DNA of 64,000 bases from DATBLE01 sp963837265 (lineage in GTDB: Bacteria; Actinomycetota; Thermoleophilia; Gaiellales; Gaiellaceae): assembly GCA_963837265.1 (NCBI GenBank), contig CAWIMQ010000002.1, positions 434,001 through 498,000 of the forward strand, in the 5' to 3' direction. Positions 48,791 to 58,178 of the stretch are shown in pieces. Position 1 is the stretch's first letter, and the number at the start of each line of letters is the position of its first letter. The notes beneath the pieces were generated by a model, which saw only the letters and a list, made by a program, of their open reading frames with translations, did not search any database and had not been told where the DNA came from. A program made the position numbers and the translations under genes.

Positions 48791-49193
48791 GCCAGCAGTC
48801 CTCCCCTCTCTTCAGCTCGAGGTCGTGCAGCGTGACCGCCTTGACGAGGTGGCGCGGACGACCGAGGCGCCCCTCGACCGTCGCTCGGAGCGCTCCGTCC
48901 GAGAGCTCGAGCGCGCTCGCCCGCTCGGGGAGCAGGTTCTCCACCTCCGCCAGGAAGACGAGCTCCTCCACCCACAGGGCGAGAAGGAGCGCCGGGTCGT
49001 CGGCGGCGACCTCGACCTCGCGGCGTGCCGGCCCGGCGTCCGCGGTTCCGGCCAGGCTCGCGAAGGCGGCGAGGGCCTCGCGGAAGACATCCTCCTCCGT
49101 CTCGGCCTCGATCTCCAGCTCGACCTCGCCCGTGTGGTCGACGAAGCGGTGCATCGCCCGGTGAAGCGTGTCCGAACCGGCCCCATCGCGCAT
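48765..49193 (-). CDS. Archease
   Basis: A 142-residue archease: MHRFVDHTGEVELEIEAETEEDVFREAL, LAGTADAGPARREVEV, LWVEELVFLAEVENLLPER and HLVKAVTLHDLELKRGEDCWRARLVLDV match the family, including the Asp-rich metal region at the C-terminus. Archease loads GTP and metals for RtcB. The true start may be the internal Met at MHRFVDHT, 13 residues in. Overlaps rtcB, so co-translated. Confidence 0.92.
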   Translation of the reverse strand: MRDGAGSDTLHRAMHRFVDHTGEVELEIEAETEEDVFREALAAFASLAGTADAGPARREVEVAADDPALLLALWVEELVFLAEVENLLPERASALELSDGALRATVEGRLGRPRHLVKAVTLHDLELKRGEDCWRARLVLDV

Positions 49194-49314
49194 CCGGGCA
49201 GGCCCCGAGGGTCGGTCGCAGCCGGGAATCCCCTGATCGCCTCTGCGGCGAAGCCCCGAAGCCGCAGCGCCCTCCAGGCCCTAGTTTCGTGTCAAACGAC
49301 GTAGAGGAGGCGGC

Positions 49315-50817
49315 ATGCTGACCGAGCGGCCCGGCCCTCAGGGCCATCTTGGCGATCCGGAAGTGCTCGCACGCTCCGTCGGGCGCTGCCGCGAGGCGGG
49401 GATCCGCCTGCCGACGTTCGCCGAGCTCGCCGACCCGTGGTCGATCTCCGCCGAGATCCGCCGCGCCCTCGCCGCCGTCGGCCCGGACGAGCCGCACCCC
49501 CTCAACCTGTTCCGCGTCCACTGGTTCAACGACCGCGGCCGCACCGGCCTCGCCGAGGTTCCCGACCACGTCGTCCTGCCGCGTGCGCTCACCGGCGTCG
49601 ACGCGACGATCGTCGTCGCCCTCGGCGACCGGTTCCCGCTGATCGGCGCCCACAAGGTGCTCGCCGCCTACGGGTGCCTCGCGCCGCGCCTCGTCGCGGG
49701 CGAGTTCGACCCGACCGCCGACCGCGCCGTCTGGCCCTCGACGGGCAACTACTGCCGCGGCGGGGTGGCGATCTCCCGGCTGATGGGCTGCCGCGGCGTC
49801 GCGGTCCTGCCCGAGGGAATGAGCGCCGAGCGCTTCCAGTGGCTCGAGGAGTGGGTCTCCGACCCCGAGGACGTGATCCGCACCCCGGGCACCGAGTCGA
49901 ACGTCAAGGAGATCTACGACCGCTGTCACGAGCTCGAGTCCGACCCGACGAACGTGATCTTCAACCAGTTCTCGGAGTTCGGAAACTACGTCGTCCATTA
50001 CCTCGCCACCGGCCGCGCGCTCGAGCGGGTCTTCGAGCACCTCGCCGCCCGCGACCCGCAGCTGCGACTGCGGGCGTTCGTCTCCGCGACCGGCTCGGCC
50101 GGGACGATCGCGGCGGGTGACTACCTGAAGCAGCGGTTCGGGTCGCTGACCGTCGCCGTCGAGGCGCTCGAGTGCCCGACGATGCTCGAGAACGGGTTCG
50201 GCGAGCACAACATCCAGGGGATCGGGGACAAGCACATCCCGCTGATCCACAACGTGCTCGCGACCGACGTCGCGCTCGCCGTCTCCGACCGCGCGACCGA
50301 CCGGCTCGGCGTCCTCTTCGGGACGGATGAGGGCCGCCGCCACCTGGCGTCGCGGCGCGGAGTGCCCGAGGCCGTGCTCGGGGAGCTTCCGTCGCTGGGC
50401 CTGTCCAGCATCTGCAACGTCCTCGGGGCGATCAAGACGGCGAAGCACCTCGGGCTCGGGCCCGAGGACGTGGTCGTCACCGTCGCCACCGACGGCGCAC
50501 GCCTGTACGAGAGCGAGCGCGAGATCGCGATCGCGAAGCACTTCGGCGGGACGTTCGACGAGGTCGCCGCCGCCGAGGTGTACGGCGAGCATCTCCTGGG
50601 ACAGGCGACGGACAACCTCCGCGAGCTGACCCGGGAGGAGCGCGGCCGGATCTTCAACCTCGGCTACTTCACCTGGGTCGAGCAGCAGGGGGTCTCGATC
50701 GAGGACTTCGTGGCGCGGCGCGACCCGGCCTTCTGGACGGAGAAGCAGTCGCTCGCCGACGCCTGGGACGACCAGATCCGGGAGTTCAACAGCCGTCTCG
50801 CTTCGCGAGACGGTTAG
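49315..50817 (+). CDS. PLP-dependent enzyme, cysteine synthase / diaminopropionate ammonia-lyase-like (fold type II)
   Basis: A 500-residue fold-type-II PLP protein and first gene of the purine-type cluster. PLP Lys in LIGAHKVLAAYG, phosphate loop STGNYCRGGVAISRLMG, and glycine-rich ATGSAGTIAAGDYLKQ are visible, with WVEQQGVSIEDFV near the end. It has GAGGAGG before the ATG. The E. coli ygeX product (2,3-diaminopropionate ammonia-lyase) is of the same fold and sits in an equivalent locus, so a diamino-acid or serine-type lyase role is plausible; sequence alone does not prove it. Confidence 0.8.
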   Translation: MLTERPGPQGHLGDPEVLARSVGRCREAGIRLPTFAELADPWSISAEIRRALAAVGPDEPHPLNLFRVHWFNDRGRTGLAEVPDHVVLPRALTGVDATIVVALGDRFPLIGAHKVLAAYGCLAPRLVAGEFDPTADRAVWPSTGNYCRGGVAISRLMGCRGVAVLPEGMSAERFQWLEEWVSDPEDVIRTPGTESNVKEIYDRCHELESDPTNVIFNQFSEFGNYVVHYLATGRALERVFEHLAARDPQLRLRAFVSATGSAGTIAAGDYLKQRFGSLTVAVEALECPTMLENGFGEHNIQGIGDKHIPLIHNVLATDVALAVSDRATDRLGVLFGTDEGRRHLASRRGVPEAVLGELPSLGLSSICNVLGAIKTAKHLGLGPEDVVVTVATDGARLYESEREIAIAKHFGGTFDEVAAAEVYGEHLLGQATDNLRELTREERGRIFNLGYFTWVEQQGVSIEDFVARRDPAFWTEKQSLADAWDDQIREFNSRLASRDG

Positions 50818-50823
50818 AAAGAC

Positions 50824-52179
50824 ATGAGCCGACCCGTCACGCTCCCTAACCGTTTCCGGCCCGAAGGGACGGAAACGGCAGTGACGCGGCTCGTCTGCGC
50901 GGGGTGCGGCGCCTCCCCCGCTCCCGGCGACCCGTTCCCGTTCCGCTGCCCGAACGCGGGCAGGGACGACGCCGACCACGTCCTCCGACGCGAGCTCGAC
51001 CCGGCCGCGGTCGCGTTCCCGGCCGACGACGGCGAGCCGAACCCGTTCCTGCGCTACCGCGCGCTCCTCCACGCCTACCACCAGGGGCTCCCGGACGACG
51101 AGTACCGTCTCCTCGTCGGAGACCTGGACGGCCGCGTCGCGGCGGTCGAAGGGCACGGGTTCACGGCGACGCCGTTCGCGCGCGCCGGCGAGCTCTCGGA
51201 GCTGCTCGGCTTCTCCCCCCACGGCGGCATCTGGGTCAAGGACGAGACCGGCAACGTCTCCGGCTCGCACAAGGCACGCCACCTCTTCGGCGTCCTGGTC
51301 TGGCTCGCGGTCGCGGAAGCGGCCGGTCTCGCCGACCCGGAGCAACGCCCCGATCTCGCGATCGCGAGCTGCGGAAACGCGGCGCTGGCCGCGGCGGTGG
51401 TCGCGGCCGCGGGCGGCCGCAGGCTGAGGGTCTTCGTCCACGTCGACGCGGACCCCGTCGTGCTCGAGCGCCTCGAAGAGCTCGGCGCCGAGGTGACCAC
51501 CTGCCCGCGGGAGCGCGGGACGACGGGCGACCCGACCGTCCGCCGTCTCCACGAGGCGCTGGCCGGCGGTGCTCTCCCGTTCACCTGCCAGGGCGACCTG
51601 AACGGGCTCGCCGTCGAGGGCGGCCAGACCCTCGCCTACGAGCTTGCCGCAGCCGGCCCAGCGCTCGACCGCCTGGTCGTCCAGGTCGGCGGCGGCGCGC
51701 TTGCGAGCGCCTGCGTTCACGGCCTGAGGGAGGCGGTCGCGCTCGGCGCGCTCCCGGCCCCGCCCCGGATCGACACGGTCCAGACCGAGGGCGCCTGGCC
51801 GCTCAAGCGTGCCTACGACGCGGTCGTCGCCTGCGGAGATCTCCGCTACGCCGCGCGCCATCGCTCCGAGTTCATGTGGCCGTGGGAGCAGGAGCCCCGC
51901 TCGATCGCGCACGGCATCATCGACGACGAGACCTACGACTGGCTGGCGGTCGTCGAGGGGATGCTCGCCACGGGCGGAGCCCCGCTCGTCGTCGCCGAGG
52001 AAACGCTCGCGCGCGCCAACGAGCTCGCACGCGCCGCGACCGGCATCGACGTCGACGCGACCGGCTCGGCGGGCCTGGCCGCCGTGCTCGACCTGCGCGC
52101 CGCGGGAGACATCGCCGACGACGAGCGCGTCGGCGTTCTGTTCACCGGAGTGAGACGACGAAAGGAGACACGAACATGA
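50824..52179 (+). CDS. PLP-dependent threonine synthase/dehydratase-like enzyme (fold type II)
   Basis: A 451-residue fold-type-II PLP protein. It begins with a zinc-ribbon-like Cys pair (LVCAGCG) and RCPNAGRDD. Lys-PLP in VKDETGNVSGSHKARHLFG, phosphate loop SCGNAALAAAVVAAAGG, and VVQVGGGALASACVHG are present. It resembles threonine-synthase-type beta-lyases. Six bases after the first PLP gene, and ATGA overlap with the carbamoyltransferase, make it part of one operon. Together the two may form a lyase step for a purine-derived amino acid. Confidence 0.82.
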   Translation: MSRPVTLPNRFRPEGTETAVTRLVCAGCGASPAPGDPFPFRCPNAGRDDADHVLRRELDPAAVAFPADDGEPNPFLRYRALLHAYHQGLPDDEYRLLVGDLDGRVAAVEGHGFTATPFARAGELSELLGFSPHGGIWVKDETGNVSGSHKARHLFGVLVWLAVAEAAGLADPEQRPDLAIASCGNAALAAAVVAAAGGRRLRVFVHVDADPVVLERLEELGAEVTTCPRERGTTGDPTVRRLHEALAGGALPFTCQGDLNGLAVEGGQTLAYELAAAGPALDRLVVQVGGGALASACVHGLREAVALGALPAPPRIDTVQTEGAWPLKRAYDAVVACGDLRYAARHRSEFMWPWEQEPRSIAHGIIDDETYDWLAVVEGMLATGGAPLVVAEETLARANELARAATGIDVDATGSAGLAAVLDLRAAGDIADDERVGVLFTGVRRRKETRT

Positions 52180-53135
52180 GGAGCTTCCTGGGCAGGGACA
52201 TCCTGTCCCTGAAGGACTTCGAGCGAGGCGACTTCGAGCGCGTGTTCGAGGTCTGCGACGAGCTCGCGCCGATCGCGAAGGCGCGGCGGAACGCCGACCT
52301 GCTGACGAGCAAGACGCTGCTGACCGCCTTCTACCAGCCGTCGACGCGGACGCGGCTCGCGACCGAGGCGGCGATGCACCGGCTCGGCGGCCACGTCCTC
52401 GGCTTCTCCGACGCGAAGATGACGCGCGCCGGCGACTTCTACCAGGAGTCGATCAAGGACACGGTCCACATGCTCGAGTACTACGGCGACGTGATCGCGA
52501 TGCGGCACTTCGAGCAGGGCGCGCCGGCGGAGGCGGCCAGGTGGGCATCCGTCCCCGTGATCAACTGCGGCGACGGCTGGGGCGAGCACCCGACCCAGGT
52601 GCTGACCGACCTGTACACCACGCAGAAGGAGCTCGGCTCGATCGACGGCCGCGCGTTCCTCCTCGTCGGCGACATGCGCATGCGGACGATGCACTCGATC
52701 CTGTACGCGCTCTCGCAGTTCGACTCGAAGGCCTACGTCGTCGGGCCGCCCGAGATGTCGCTCCTGCCGGAGTTCACGCTCGAGCTCGACGAGCGAAACG
52801 TCCGCTACGAGGAGGCAGAGTCCGTCGACGCGGTGATCGCCGACTGCGACGTCATCTACATGGAGCCGGTGGTCCAGGCCGACTACACGAAGTCGCGGGA
52901 GGAGCGCTCCGGCGGGGGCGGGGTCGCGACCACGCCGCGCACCTACCAGGTCACCCGGGAGCTGCTGCGCGAGAAGGCCAAGACCGGCGCGATCATCCTG
53001 CACAGCCTGCCGCGGATGGACGAGCTGCCGGCGGACGTGGACGCGACGCGTCACGCCCGGTACTGGCAGGAGGCCTTCAACGGCGTGGTCATGCGCATGG
53101 CGCTGCTCGCGCTCGTGCTGGGCGCGGTGGAGTAA
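52176..53135 (+). CDS. Aspartate/ornithine carbamoyltransferase-family enzyme (PyrB-like)
   Basis: A 319-residue carbamoyltransferase. Carbamoyl-phosphate loop FYQPSTRTRLATEAAMHRLGG (residues 56-60 are STRTR), then HPTQVLTDLYTTQKE and the C-terminal HSLPRMDELPADVDATRHARYWQEAFNGVVMRMALLALVL, which is close to the PyrB pattern. No pyrI-type regulatory gene or other pyrimidine genes are nearby; the flanks are catabolic, so it may run phosphorolytically to give carbamoyl phosphate. AAAGGAG upstream. Aspartate transcarbamoylase for pyrimidine synthesis remains possible. Confidence 0.85.
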   Translation: MRSFLGRDILSLKDFERGDFERVFEVCDELAPIAKARRNADLLTSKTLLTAFYQPSTRTRLATEAAMHRLGGHVLGFSDAKMTRAGDFYQESIKDTVHMLEYYGDVIAMRHFEQGAPAEAARWASVPVINCGDGWGEHPTQVLTDLYTTQKELGSIDGRAFLLVGDMRMRTMHSILYALSQFDSKAYVVGPPEMSLLPEFTLELDERNVRYEEAESVDAVIADCDVIYMEPVVQADYTKSREERSGGGGVATTPRTYQVTRELLREKAKTGAIILHSLPRMDELPADVDATRHARYWQEAFNGVVMRMALLALVLGAVE

Positions 53136-53144
53136 GGAGCACCC

Positions 53145-55712
53145 GTGGAGCTGACGGTCAACGGCGAGCCGGTCTCCGTCGAGGCCGAGGAGGGCGAGAC
53201 CCTCCTCGACCTGTTGCGCGGGCGCCTCGGGCTCCGGTCGATGAAGGACGGCTGCGCGCCCGAGGGGTCGTGCGGTGCGTGCACGGTGATCGTCGACGGC
53301 CGCGCGGTCGTCTCCTGCGCCCAGAAGGCGGCGCGGGTCGAGGGCAAGCACGTGGTCACGCAGGACGGGCTCCCGGCCGAGGCGCGGAAGCTCTGGGCCG
53401 ACGCGTTCGTCGCCGCGGGCGCCTCCCAGTGCGGCTTCTGCTCGCCCGGGATCGTGATGAAGAGCGAGGCGCTCCTGGCGAAGAATCCCGACCCGTCGCG
53501 CGAGGAGGTCGCCCACGCGCTGCTCGGGAACCTCTGCCGCTGCACGGGCTACGTGAAGATCGTCGACGCGGTGCGGCTCGCGGCCGGAGCCCGCCGCGGC
53601 GAGCCCCTGCCGGAGCTGGACCCGGGCGGCCGGGTCGGTGCCCGGGCGGCGCGCTACGAGGGACCGGAGCTCGCCCTCGGCGACAGGCCGTTCGTCGGCG
53701 ATCTGACCGCGCCCGGGATGCTGCACGGGGCGCTGCGGTTCGCCGACCACCCGCGCGCACGCGTCATCCGGATCGACACGGCAAGGGCCGAGGCCCACCC
53801 GGGAGTCGTCGCGGTCGTCACCGCCGCGGACGTCCCCGGCGAGCGCGCCCAGGGAACGCTGACGCGCGACTGGCGCCAGCTCGTCGCCGTGGGCGAGGAG
53901 ACCGTGTACGTCGGCGACGTGCTCGCCGCGGTCGCCGCCGAGAACCGGCGAGCAGCCCGCGAAGCCGCAGCGCTCGTCGAGGTCGAGTACGAGGTGCTCG
54001 AGCCGATCGTCGACCCGTTCGATGAGCGGGCGCGCGAGCTCTCGGTCTCGGCCGTGAAGCGGGGCGACGTGGACGCGGCGCTCGCCGGCGCGGCGCACGT
54101 GGTCACCGAGACGTATCGCACGCAGTTCATCGAGCACGCCTTTCTCGAGCCGGAGTCGGCCCTCGCCGAGCCCGAGGGCTACGCCACTCTCCACGTCTTC
54201 TCGCAGGGCCAGGGAATCTGGGACGACCGGCGCCAGATCGCCTCGTTCCTGTCCGTGCCGGAGGAGTGGGTGCGGGTCACCCACGTGCCGACGGGCGGGG
54301 CGTTCGGCGCCAAGGAGGACCTGAACGTCCAGTGCCACGCAGCGCTCCTCGCGACCCGCACGCTCCGGCCGGTGCTCGTCACCCTCAGCCGCAAGGAGAG
54401 CATCCGCTTCCACGCCAAGCGGCACGCGATGTGGCTGGAGTACACGGCCGGTTGCGACGCCGAGGGGCACCTCGTCGGCCTGCGGGCGCGGATCGTCGGC
54501 GACACCGGGGCGTACGCGAGCGTCGGCGACAAGGTTCTCGAGCGGGCGGCAGGGCACGCCTGCGGCGCCTACAGGGTGCCGAACGTCGACGTCGAGGCGC
54601 GCGCCGTGTACACGAACAACCCGCCGTGCGGCGCGATGCGCGGCTTCGGCGTCAACCAGTCCAACTTCGCCGTCGAGGGCGTCCTCGACCTGCTCGCGGA
54701 AGCGGTCGGGATCGACGGCTGGGAGATCCGCTGGCGGAACGCGCTCGACGCCGGCGACCGCTTCGGCACCGGCCAGCTCCTCGGCCCCGGCGTCGGCCTC
54801 AGGAAGACCCTGCTCGCCGTGCGCGACGCCTATCGCGACGCCCGCCACGCCGGGATCGCGTGCGGGGTGAAGAACACCGGCATCGGCAACGGGGTGAAGG
54901 AGTACGGGCGCGCGGTCCTGCGGCCCGAGGCGGACGGGACGGTCTCGCTCTACCACTCCTGGACGGAGATGGGGCAGGGCGTGCACACCGTCCTCCGTCA
55001 GATCGCCTGCCAGGCGCTCGGGCTGCCCCCCGGGCGCGTCCGCGTCCTCGTCGACACGGATCACGAGCTCGCGACGGGCCAGACGACCGCGTCGCGCGCG
55101 ACCGTCCTCGGCGGGAACGCGGTGATCGCAGCCGCCCGTAACCTGAAGGCCGCGCTCGGCGGCCGCCCGTACGAGCAGCTCGCCGGCCGCGAGTTCCCGG
55201 GCTCGGTCTCGATCGACTGGACGACCGCGAACGAGGCGGCCGAGCCGGTCACGCACCTCGCCTACGCCTGGGCGACCCAGGTCGCGATCCTCGACGACGA
55301 GGGACGGCTCGTGAAGGTGATCGCCGCCCACGACGTCGGGCGCGCGATCAATCCCCTCCTCGTCGAGGGCCAGATCGAGGGCGCGGTGCACATGGGGCTC
55401 GGCCAGGCACTGTCGGAGGAGTTCGTGGTCGAGGGCGGCGTCCCGGCGACCGAGACGCTGAAGTCGCTGCACATCGTCCCGCCGACCGGGATGCCCGACG
55501 TCGAGTGCATCCTCGTGGAGGAGCCTCAGCCCGAGGGCCCGTTCGGGGCCAAGGGCGTCGGCGAGGCCGCGCTGGTGCCGACCGCCGCCGCGGTGGCGGG
55601 GGCGCTGCACGCCTTCGACGGGGTGCGCCGGACGCGCCTGCCGATGAAGGACTCGCCGGCCGCTCTCGCCGCGGTGCCGCACCTCGCGCGGCGCGGAAGA
55701 ACGCCCGCGTGA
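53145..55712 (+). CDS. Fused 2Fe-2S / molybdopterin hydroxylase, xanthine dehydrogenase family (selenium-dependent type)
   Basis: An 855-residue single-chain molybdenum hydroxylase. N-terminal 2Fe-2S sites: Cys37/43/46/58 (CAPEGSCGACTV) and Cys96/99/131/133 (SQCGFCSPG, CRCTGY). From about residue 165 comes the molybdopterin part: GGAFGAKED, PCGAMRGFGVNQS (substrate Arg region), EMGQGVHTVLRQ, and the catalytic Glu at about 806 in GAKGVGEAALVPTA. A fused chain of this length without an FAD domain is the layout of the selenium-dependent xanthine dehydrogenase group (E. coli XdhD relatives). Next to an SsnA-like gene this supports purine hydroxylation. No Sec codon is needed; selenium in that group is a labile cofactor. 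GTG start with AAGGAG. Confidence 0.85.
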   Translation: MELTVNGEPVSVEAEEGETLLDLLRGRLGLRSMKDGCAPEGSCGACTVIVDGRAVVSCAQKAARVEGKHVVTQDGLPAEARKLWADAFVAAGASQCGFCSPGIVMKSEALLAKNPDPSREEVAHALLGNLCRCTGYVKIVDAVRLAAGARRGEPLPELDPGGRVGARAARYEGPELALGDRPFVGDLTAPGMLHGALRFADHPRARVIRIDTARAEAHPGVVAVVTAADVPGERAQGTLTRDWRQLVAVGEETVYVGDVLAAVAAENRRAAREAAALVEVEYEVLEPIVDPFDERARELSVSAVKRGDVDAALAGAAHVVTETYRTQFIEHAFLEPESALAEPEGYATLHVFSQGQGIWDDRRQIASFLSVPEEWVRVTHVPTGGAFGAKEDLNVQCHAALLATRTLRPVLVTLSRKESIRFHAKRHAMWLEYTAGCDAEGHLVGLRARIVGDTGAYASVGDKVLERAAGHACGAYRVPNVDVEARAVYTNNPPCGAMRGFGVNQSNFAVEGVLDLLAEAVGIDGWEIRWRNALDAGDRFGTGQLLGPGVGLRKTLLAVRDAYRDARHAGIACGVKNTGIGNGVKEYGRAVLRPEADGTVSLYHSWTEMGQGVHTVLRQIACQALGLPPGRVRVLVDTDHELATGQTTASRATVLGGNAVIAAARNLKAALGGRPYEQLAGREFPGSVSIDWTTANEAAEPVTHLAYAWATQVAILDDEGRLVKVIAAHDVGRAINPLLVEGQIEGAVHMGLGQALSEEFVVEGGVPATETLKSLHIVPPTGMPDVECILVEEPQPEGPFGAKGVGEAALVPTAAAVAGALHAFDGVRRTRLPMKDSPAALAAVPHLARRGRTPA

Positions 55713-55739
55713 CACTTCCGTCCGCCTCCGGTCACACGC

Positions 55740-55868
55740 CGGTACTGGGGTCTGACCCCGTTACCGAAGTGCGACCAGGTGCGGGCCCGGGCCGCCGGCC
55801 CCATTTCACCGGTCGCGGCCTGCACCGCGTCACCTTCTGGCCACGCCCTCGTATCGGGGTCTGACCCC
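55740..55868. repeat. Two GGGGTCTGACCCC palindromes before the amidohydrolase
   Basis: Cores at 55747-55759 (inside CGGTA...TACCG arms, 55740-55766) and 55856-55868. They fill the 165-bp gap between the hydroxylase stop and the amidohydrolase GTG. The second ends nine bases before that GTG, taking the place of a normal ribosome site. Confidence 0.85.
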
Positions 55869-55877
55869 TGTGACCGC

Positions 55878-57164
55878 GTGATCGTCCGCTCGCTCGACCC
55901 GCCGAGGCTCGCCGAGGGGGACGTCTGGATGGAGAACGGGCGGATCGCCGAGACCGGCCGCGGCGAGCGGATCGCCGCCGACGGCGTGCTCGTCGTCCCC
56001 GGCAGCGTCTGCGCGCATACGCACCTCTACTCAGCGCTCGCGCGCGGGATGCCGTACTCGCTCGAGCCTCCGCGAACCTTTCTCCAGATCCTGCAGCGCA
56101 TCTGGTGGCGCCTCGATCGCGCGCTCGACGAGCGCTCGGTGCGGGCGTCCGCGCTCGCCGGCGGGCTGGAGGCACTGCTCTCCGGGACGACCACGCTCGT
56201 CGACCACCACGCGTCCCCGAACGCCATCGACGGGTCGCTCGACGTGATCGAGGAGGCTCTCGACGGGCTGGGCATCCGCTCGGTCCTCTGCTACGAGACC
56301 TCCGACCGCGACGGCCCCGAGCGCGCCGCCGCCGGGATCGCCGAGAACCGCCGCTTTCTCGAGCGCGTCCGCCGTGACCGGCCGCCGCTCGTGCGGGCGA
56401 TGGTCGGCGCGCACGCGTCGTTCACGCTGTCGGACGAGACGCTCGCCGCGTGCGCGCAGGTCGGCCCGCTGCACATCCACGCCGCCGAGGACGGCGTCGA
56501 CGCGGGCGCGGTCACACGCCTCGCGAAGCACGGCTTCCTCGACGAGCACACGCTGCTCGCGCACGGCGTCCATCTCGGGCCCGACGAGCTCGCGCTCGTG
56601 GGCGAGGCGAACGCGACCGTCGCCCACAACGCGCGCTCGAACATGAACAACGGCGTCGGCCGCGCGCCGGTGACCGGCTTCGGGCCGCGCGTCGCCCTCG
56701 GCACCGACGGGATCGGCGCCGACATGTTCGAGGAGGCCCGCGCCGCGTACTTCCGCCTGCACGACGACGGCCTCCCCGCCGGGCCCGACTGGCCGATCGC
56801 GAGGCTCGCCGAGGGCGGCCGCCTCGCCGGCCGGCTGTTCGACGAGCCGCTGCTCGGGACGCTCGATCCCGGCGCGCCCGCCGACCTGGTCGTGCTCGAC
56901 TACGCCGCCCCCGCGCCGCTCTCCGAGGCGAGCCTGGCCGGCCACTGGGTCTTCGGCCTCGGCTCCCGCTCGGTGCGCGACGTGATGGTCGGGGGCGAAT
57001 GGGTGGTCAGAGACCGGCGGCCGACGCGCGTGGACGCGCAGGAGCTGGCCGCCGCCGCCCGAACCGAGGCAGAGCGTCTCTGGCGCCTCCTGGACGAGAT
57101 GCCGCCGCACGACTTCGAGCCGAAGGGAGGACGGGCATGGCCGTCGCCGATCCGCACCGCGTAG
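55878..57164 (+). CDS. SsnA-like amidohydrolase
   Basis: A 428-residue metal-dependent amidohydrolase. Metal His in VCAHTHLYSALARGM (His47, His49), PLHIHAAED, AHGVHLGPDEL, and the Asp in GTDGIGADMFEEAR. LQILQRIWWRLDRAL and NMNNGVG are characteristic of the SsnA group, which is genomically tied to selenium-dependent molybdenum hydroxylases and purine degradation. Likely hydrolyses an amino- or ring-opened purine. GTG at 55878 chosen; a longer frame would translate through the palindrome. Its end overlaps the next gene by 28 bp. Confidence 0.85.
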   Translation: MIVRSLDPPRLAEGDVWMENGRIAETGRGERIAADGVLVVPGSVCAHTHLYSALARGMPYSLEPPRTFLQILQRIWWRLDRALDERSVRASALAGGLEALLSGTTTLVDHHASPNAIDGSLDVIEEALDGLGIRSVLCYETSDRDGPERAAAGIAENRRFLERVRRDRPPLVRAMVGAHASFTLSDETLAACAQVGPLHIHAAEDGVDAGAVTRLAKHGFLDEHTLLAHGVHLGPDELALVGEANATVAHNARSNMNNGVGRAPVTGFGPRVALGTDGIGADMFEEARAAYFRLHDDGLPAGPDWPIARLAEGGRLAGRLFDEPLLGTLDPGAPADLVVLDYAAPAPLSEASLAGHWVFGLGSRSVRDVMVGGEWVVRDRRPTRVDAQELAAAARTEAERLWRLLDEMPPHDFEPKGGRAWPSPIRTA

Positions 57165-58153
57165 CGCTCTACCTGCAGGACGCCCACCCGATTCGGGACG
57201 GCATGCGCTACGCGCAACTCGCCGAGGCGGCGGGCTTCGAGGCCGTGTGGCAGGCGGAGAGCCGGCTCGTCCGCGAGGCGACCGTGCCGATGGCCGCGTA
57301 CGCGGCGGTCACCGAGCGCATCGCGATCGGCTCCGGCGTGGTGAACACCTGGACGCGGAACACCGGCCTGCTGGCGGCCACGTTCTCGACGCTCGACGAC
57401 CTCGCCCCCGGCCGGGTCCGGCTCGGGCTCGGTGCGTGGTGGGAGCCGCTCGCCGCGAAGGTCGGAGTCGACCGCCGCCACCCGCTGCAGGCGATGCGGG
57501 AGACGGTCGAGGCGACACGCCGGCTGCTCGCGATGGAGCGCGTCACGTACCACGGCGACTTCGTCCACCTCGACGACGTCGAGATCGACATAGTCCACGG
57601 CGACCGCTCGCCGAAGCAGGTGCCGATCTACGTAGGCGCGACCGGCATGAGGATGATGGAGCTGGCCGGCGAGATCGGCGACGGCGTCCTGCTCAACTAC
57701 CTCGTCGGGCCGGGCTACAACCGGCAGGCGATGGACGCGCTGGCCGCCGGCGCGGCGAGGGCGGGCCGGACGGTCGACGACCTCGACCGCCCGCAGCTCG
57801 TCGTCTGCTCCCTCGACCGCGACCGCTCCGCCGCGCTCGACCGGGCGCGGGAGCTGGTCGCGCAGTATCTCGGGCAGCAGCCGCACATCATGAAGGCGAG
57901 CGGCGTCGACGGGTCGCTGCTCGAGGAGATCGGCCGCGTCCTGACCTGGCCGGCGACCCCCGAGCAGATCGAGCGGGCGATGGCGCTCGTCCCGGACGGC
58001 GTCGTACAGCTGATCACCGCCTCGGGGACGCCGGAGGAGTGCCGCGCCAAGGTCGAGGAGTACGTCGAGTCGGGCTGCACCTGTCCGGTGCTCTACCCGC
58101 TCGGAGACGACGTCTCGGCGATGATCGACGCCTTCGCGGTCGCGAGGGCCTGA
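57137..58153 (+). CDS. LLM-class (F420-type) flavin-dependent oxidoreductase in the purine cluster
   Basis: A 338-residue luciferase-like protein: GFEAVWQAESRLVREATVPMAAYAA, IAIGSGVVNTWTRN, RVRLGLGAWWEPLAAKVG, and QVPIYVGATGMRMMELAGEIGDGVLLNY, matching F420-dependent methylenetetrahydromethanopterin reductase-like enzymes. ATG with AGGGAGGA lies inside the SsnA-like gene. It has no counterpart in the enterobacterial cluster, so it may replace a flavin/iron-sulfur oxidoreductase (YgfK-type) as electron carrier; that is inference. Confidence 0.85.
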   Translation: MAVADPHRVALYLQDAHPIRDGMRYAQLAEAAGFEAVWQAESRLVREATVPMAAYAAVTERIAIGSGVVNTWTRNTGLLAATFSTLDDLAPGRVRLGLGAWWEPLAAKVGVDRRHPLQAMRETVEATRRLLAMERVTYHGDFVHLDDVEIDIVHGDRSPKQVPIYVGATGMRMMELAGEIGDGVLLNYLVGPGYNRQAMDALAAGAARAGRTVDDLDRPQLVVCSLDRDRSAALDRARELVAQYLGQQPHIMKASGVDGSLLEEIGRVLTWPATPEQIERAMALVPDGVVQLITASGTPEECRAKVEEYVESGCTCPVLYPLGDDVSAMIDAFAVARA

Positions 58154-58178
58154 ACCCGGACAAGGAAGGAGACGGACG

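Noticed and set aside
49194..49314. Regulatory RNA before the PLP gene
   Set aside because: Only a GAGGAGG site is visible; no clear structure or riboswitch motif.
53145..55712. Sec codon inside the Mo hydroxylase
   Set aside because: The frame has no in-frame TGA; selenium in this group is a cofactor, not Sec.
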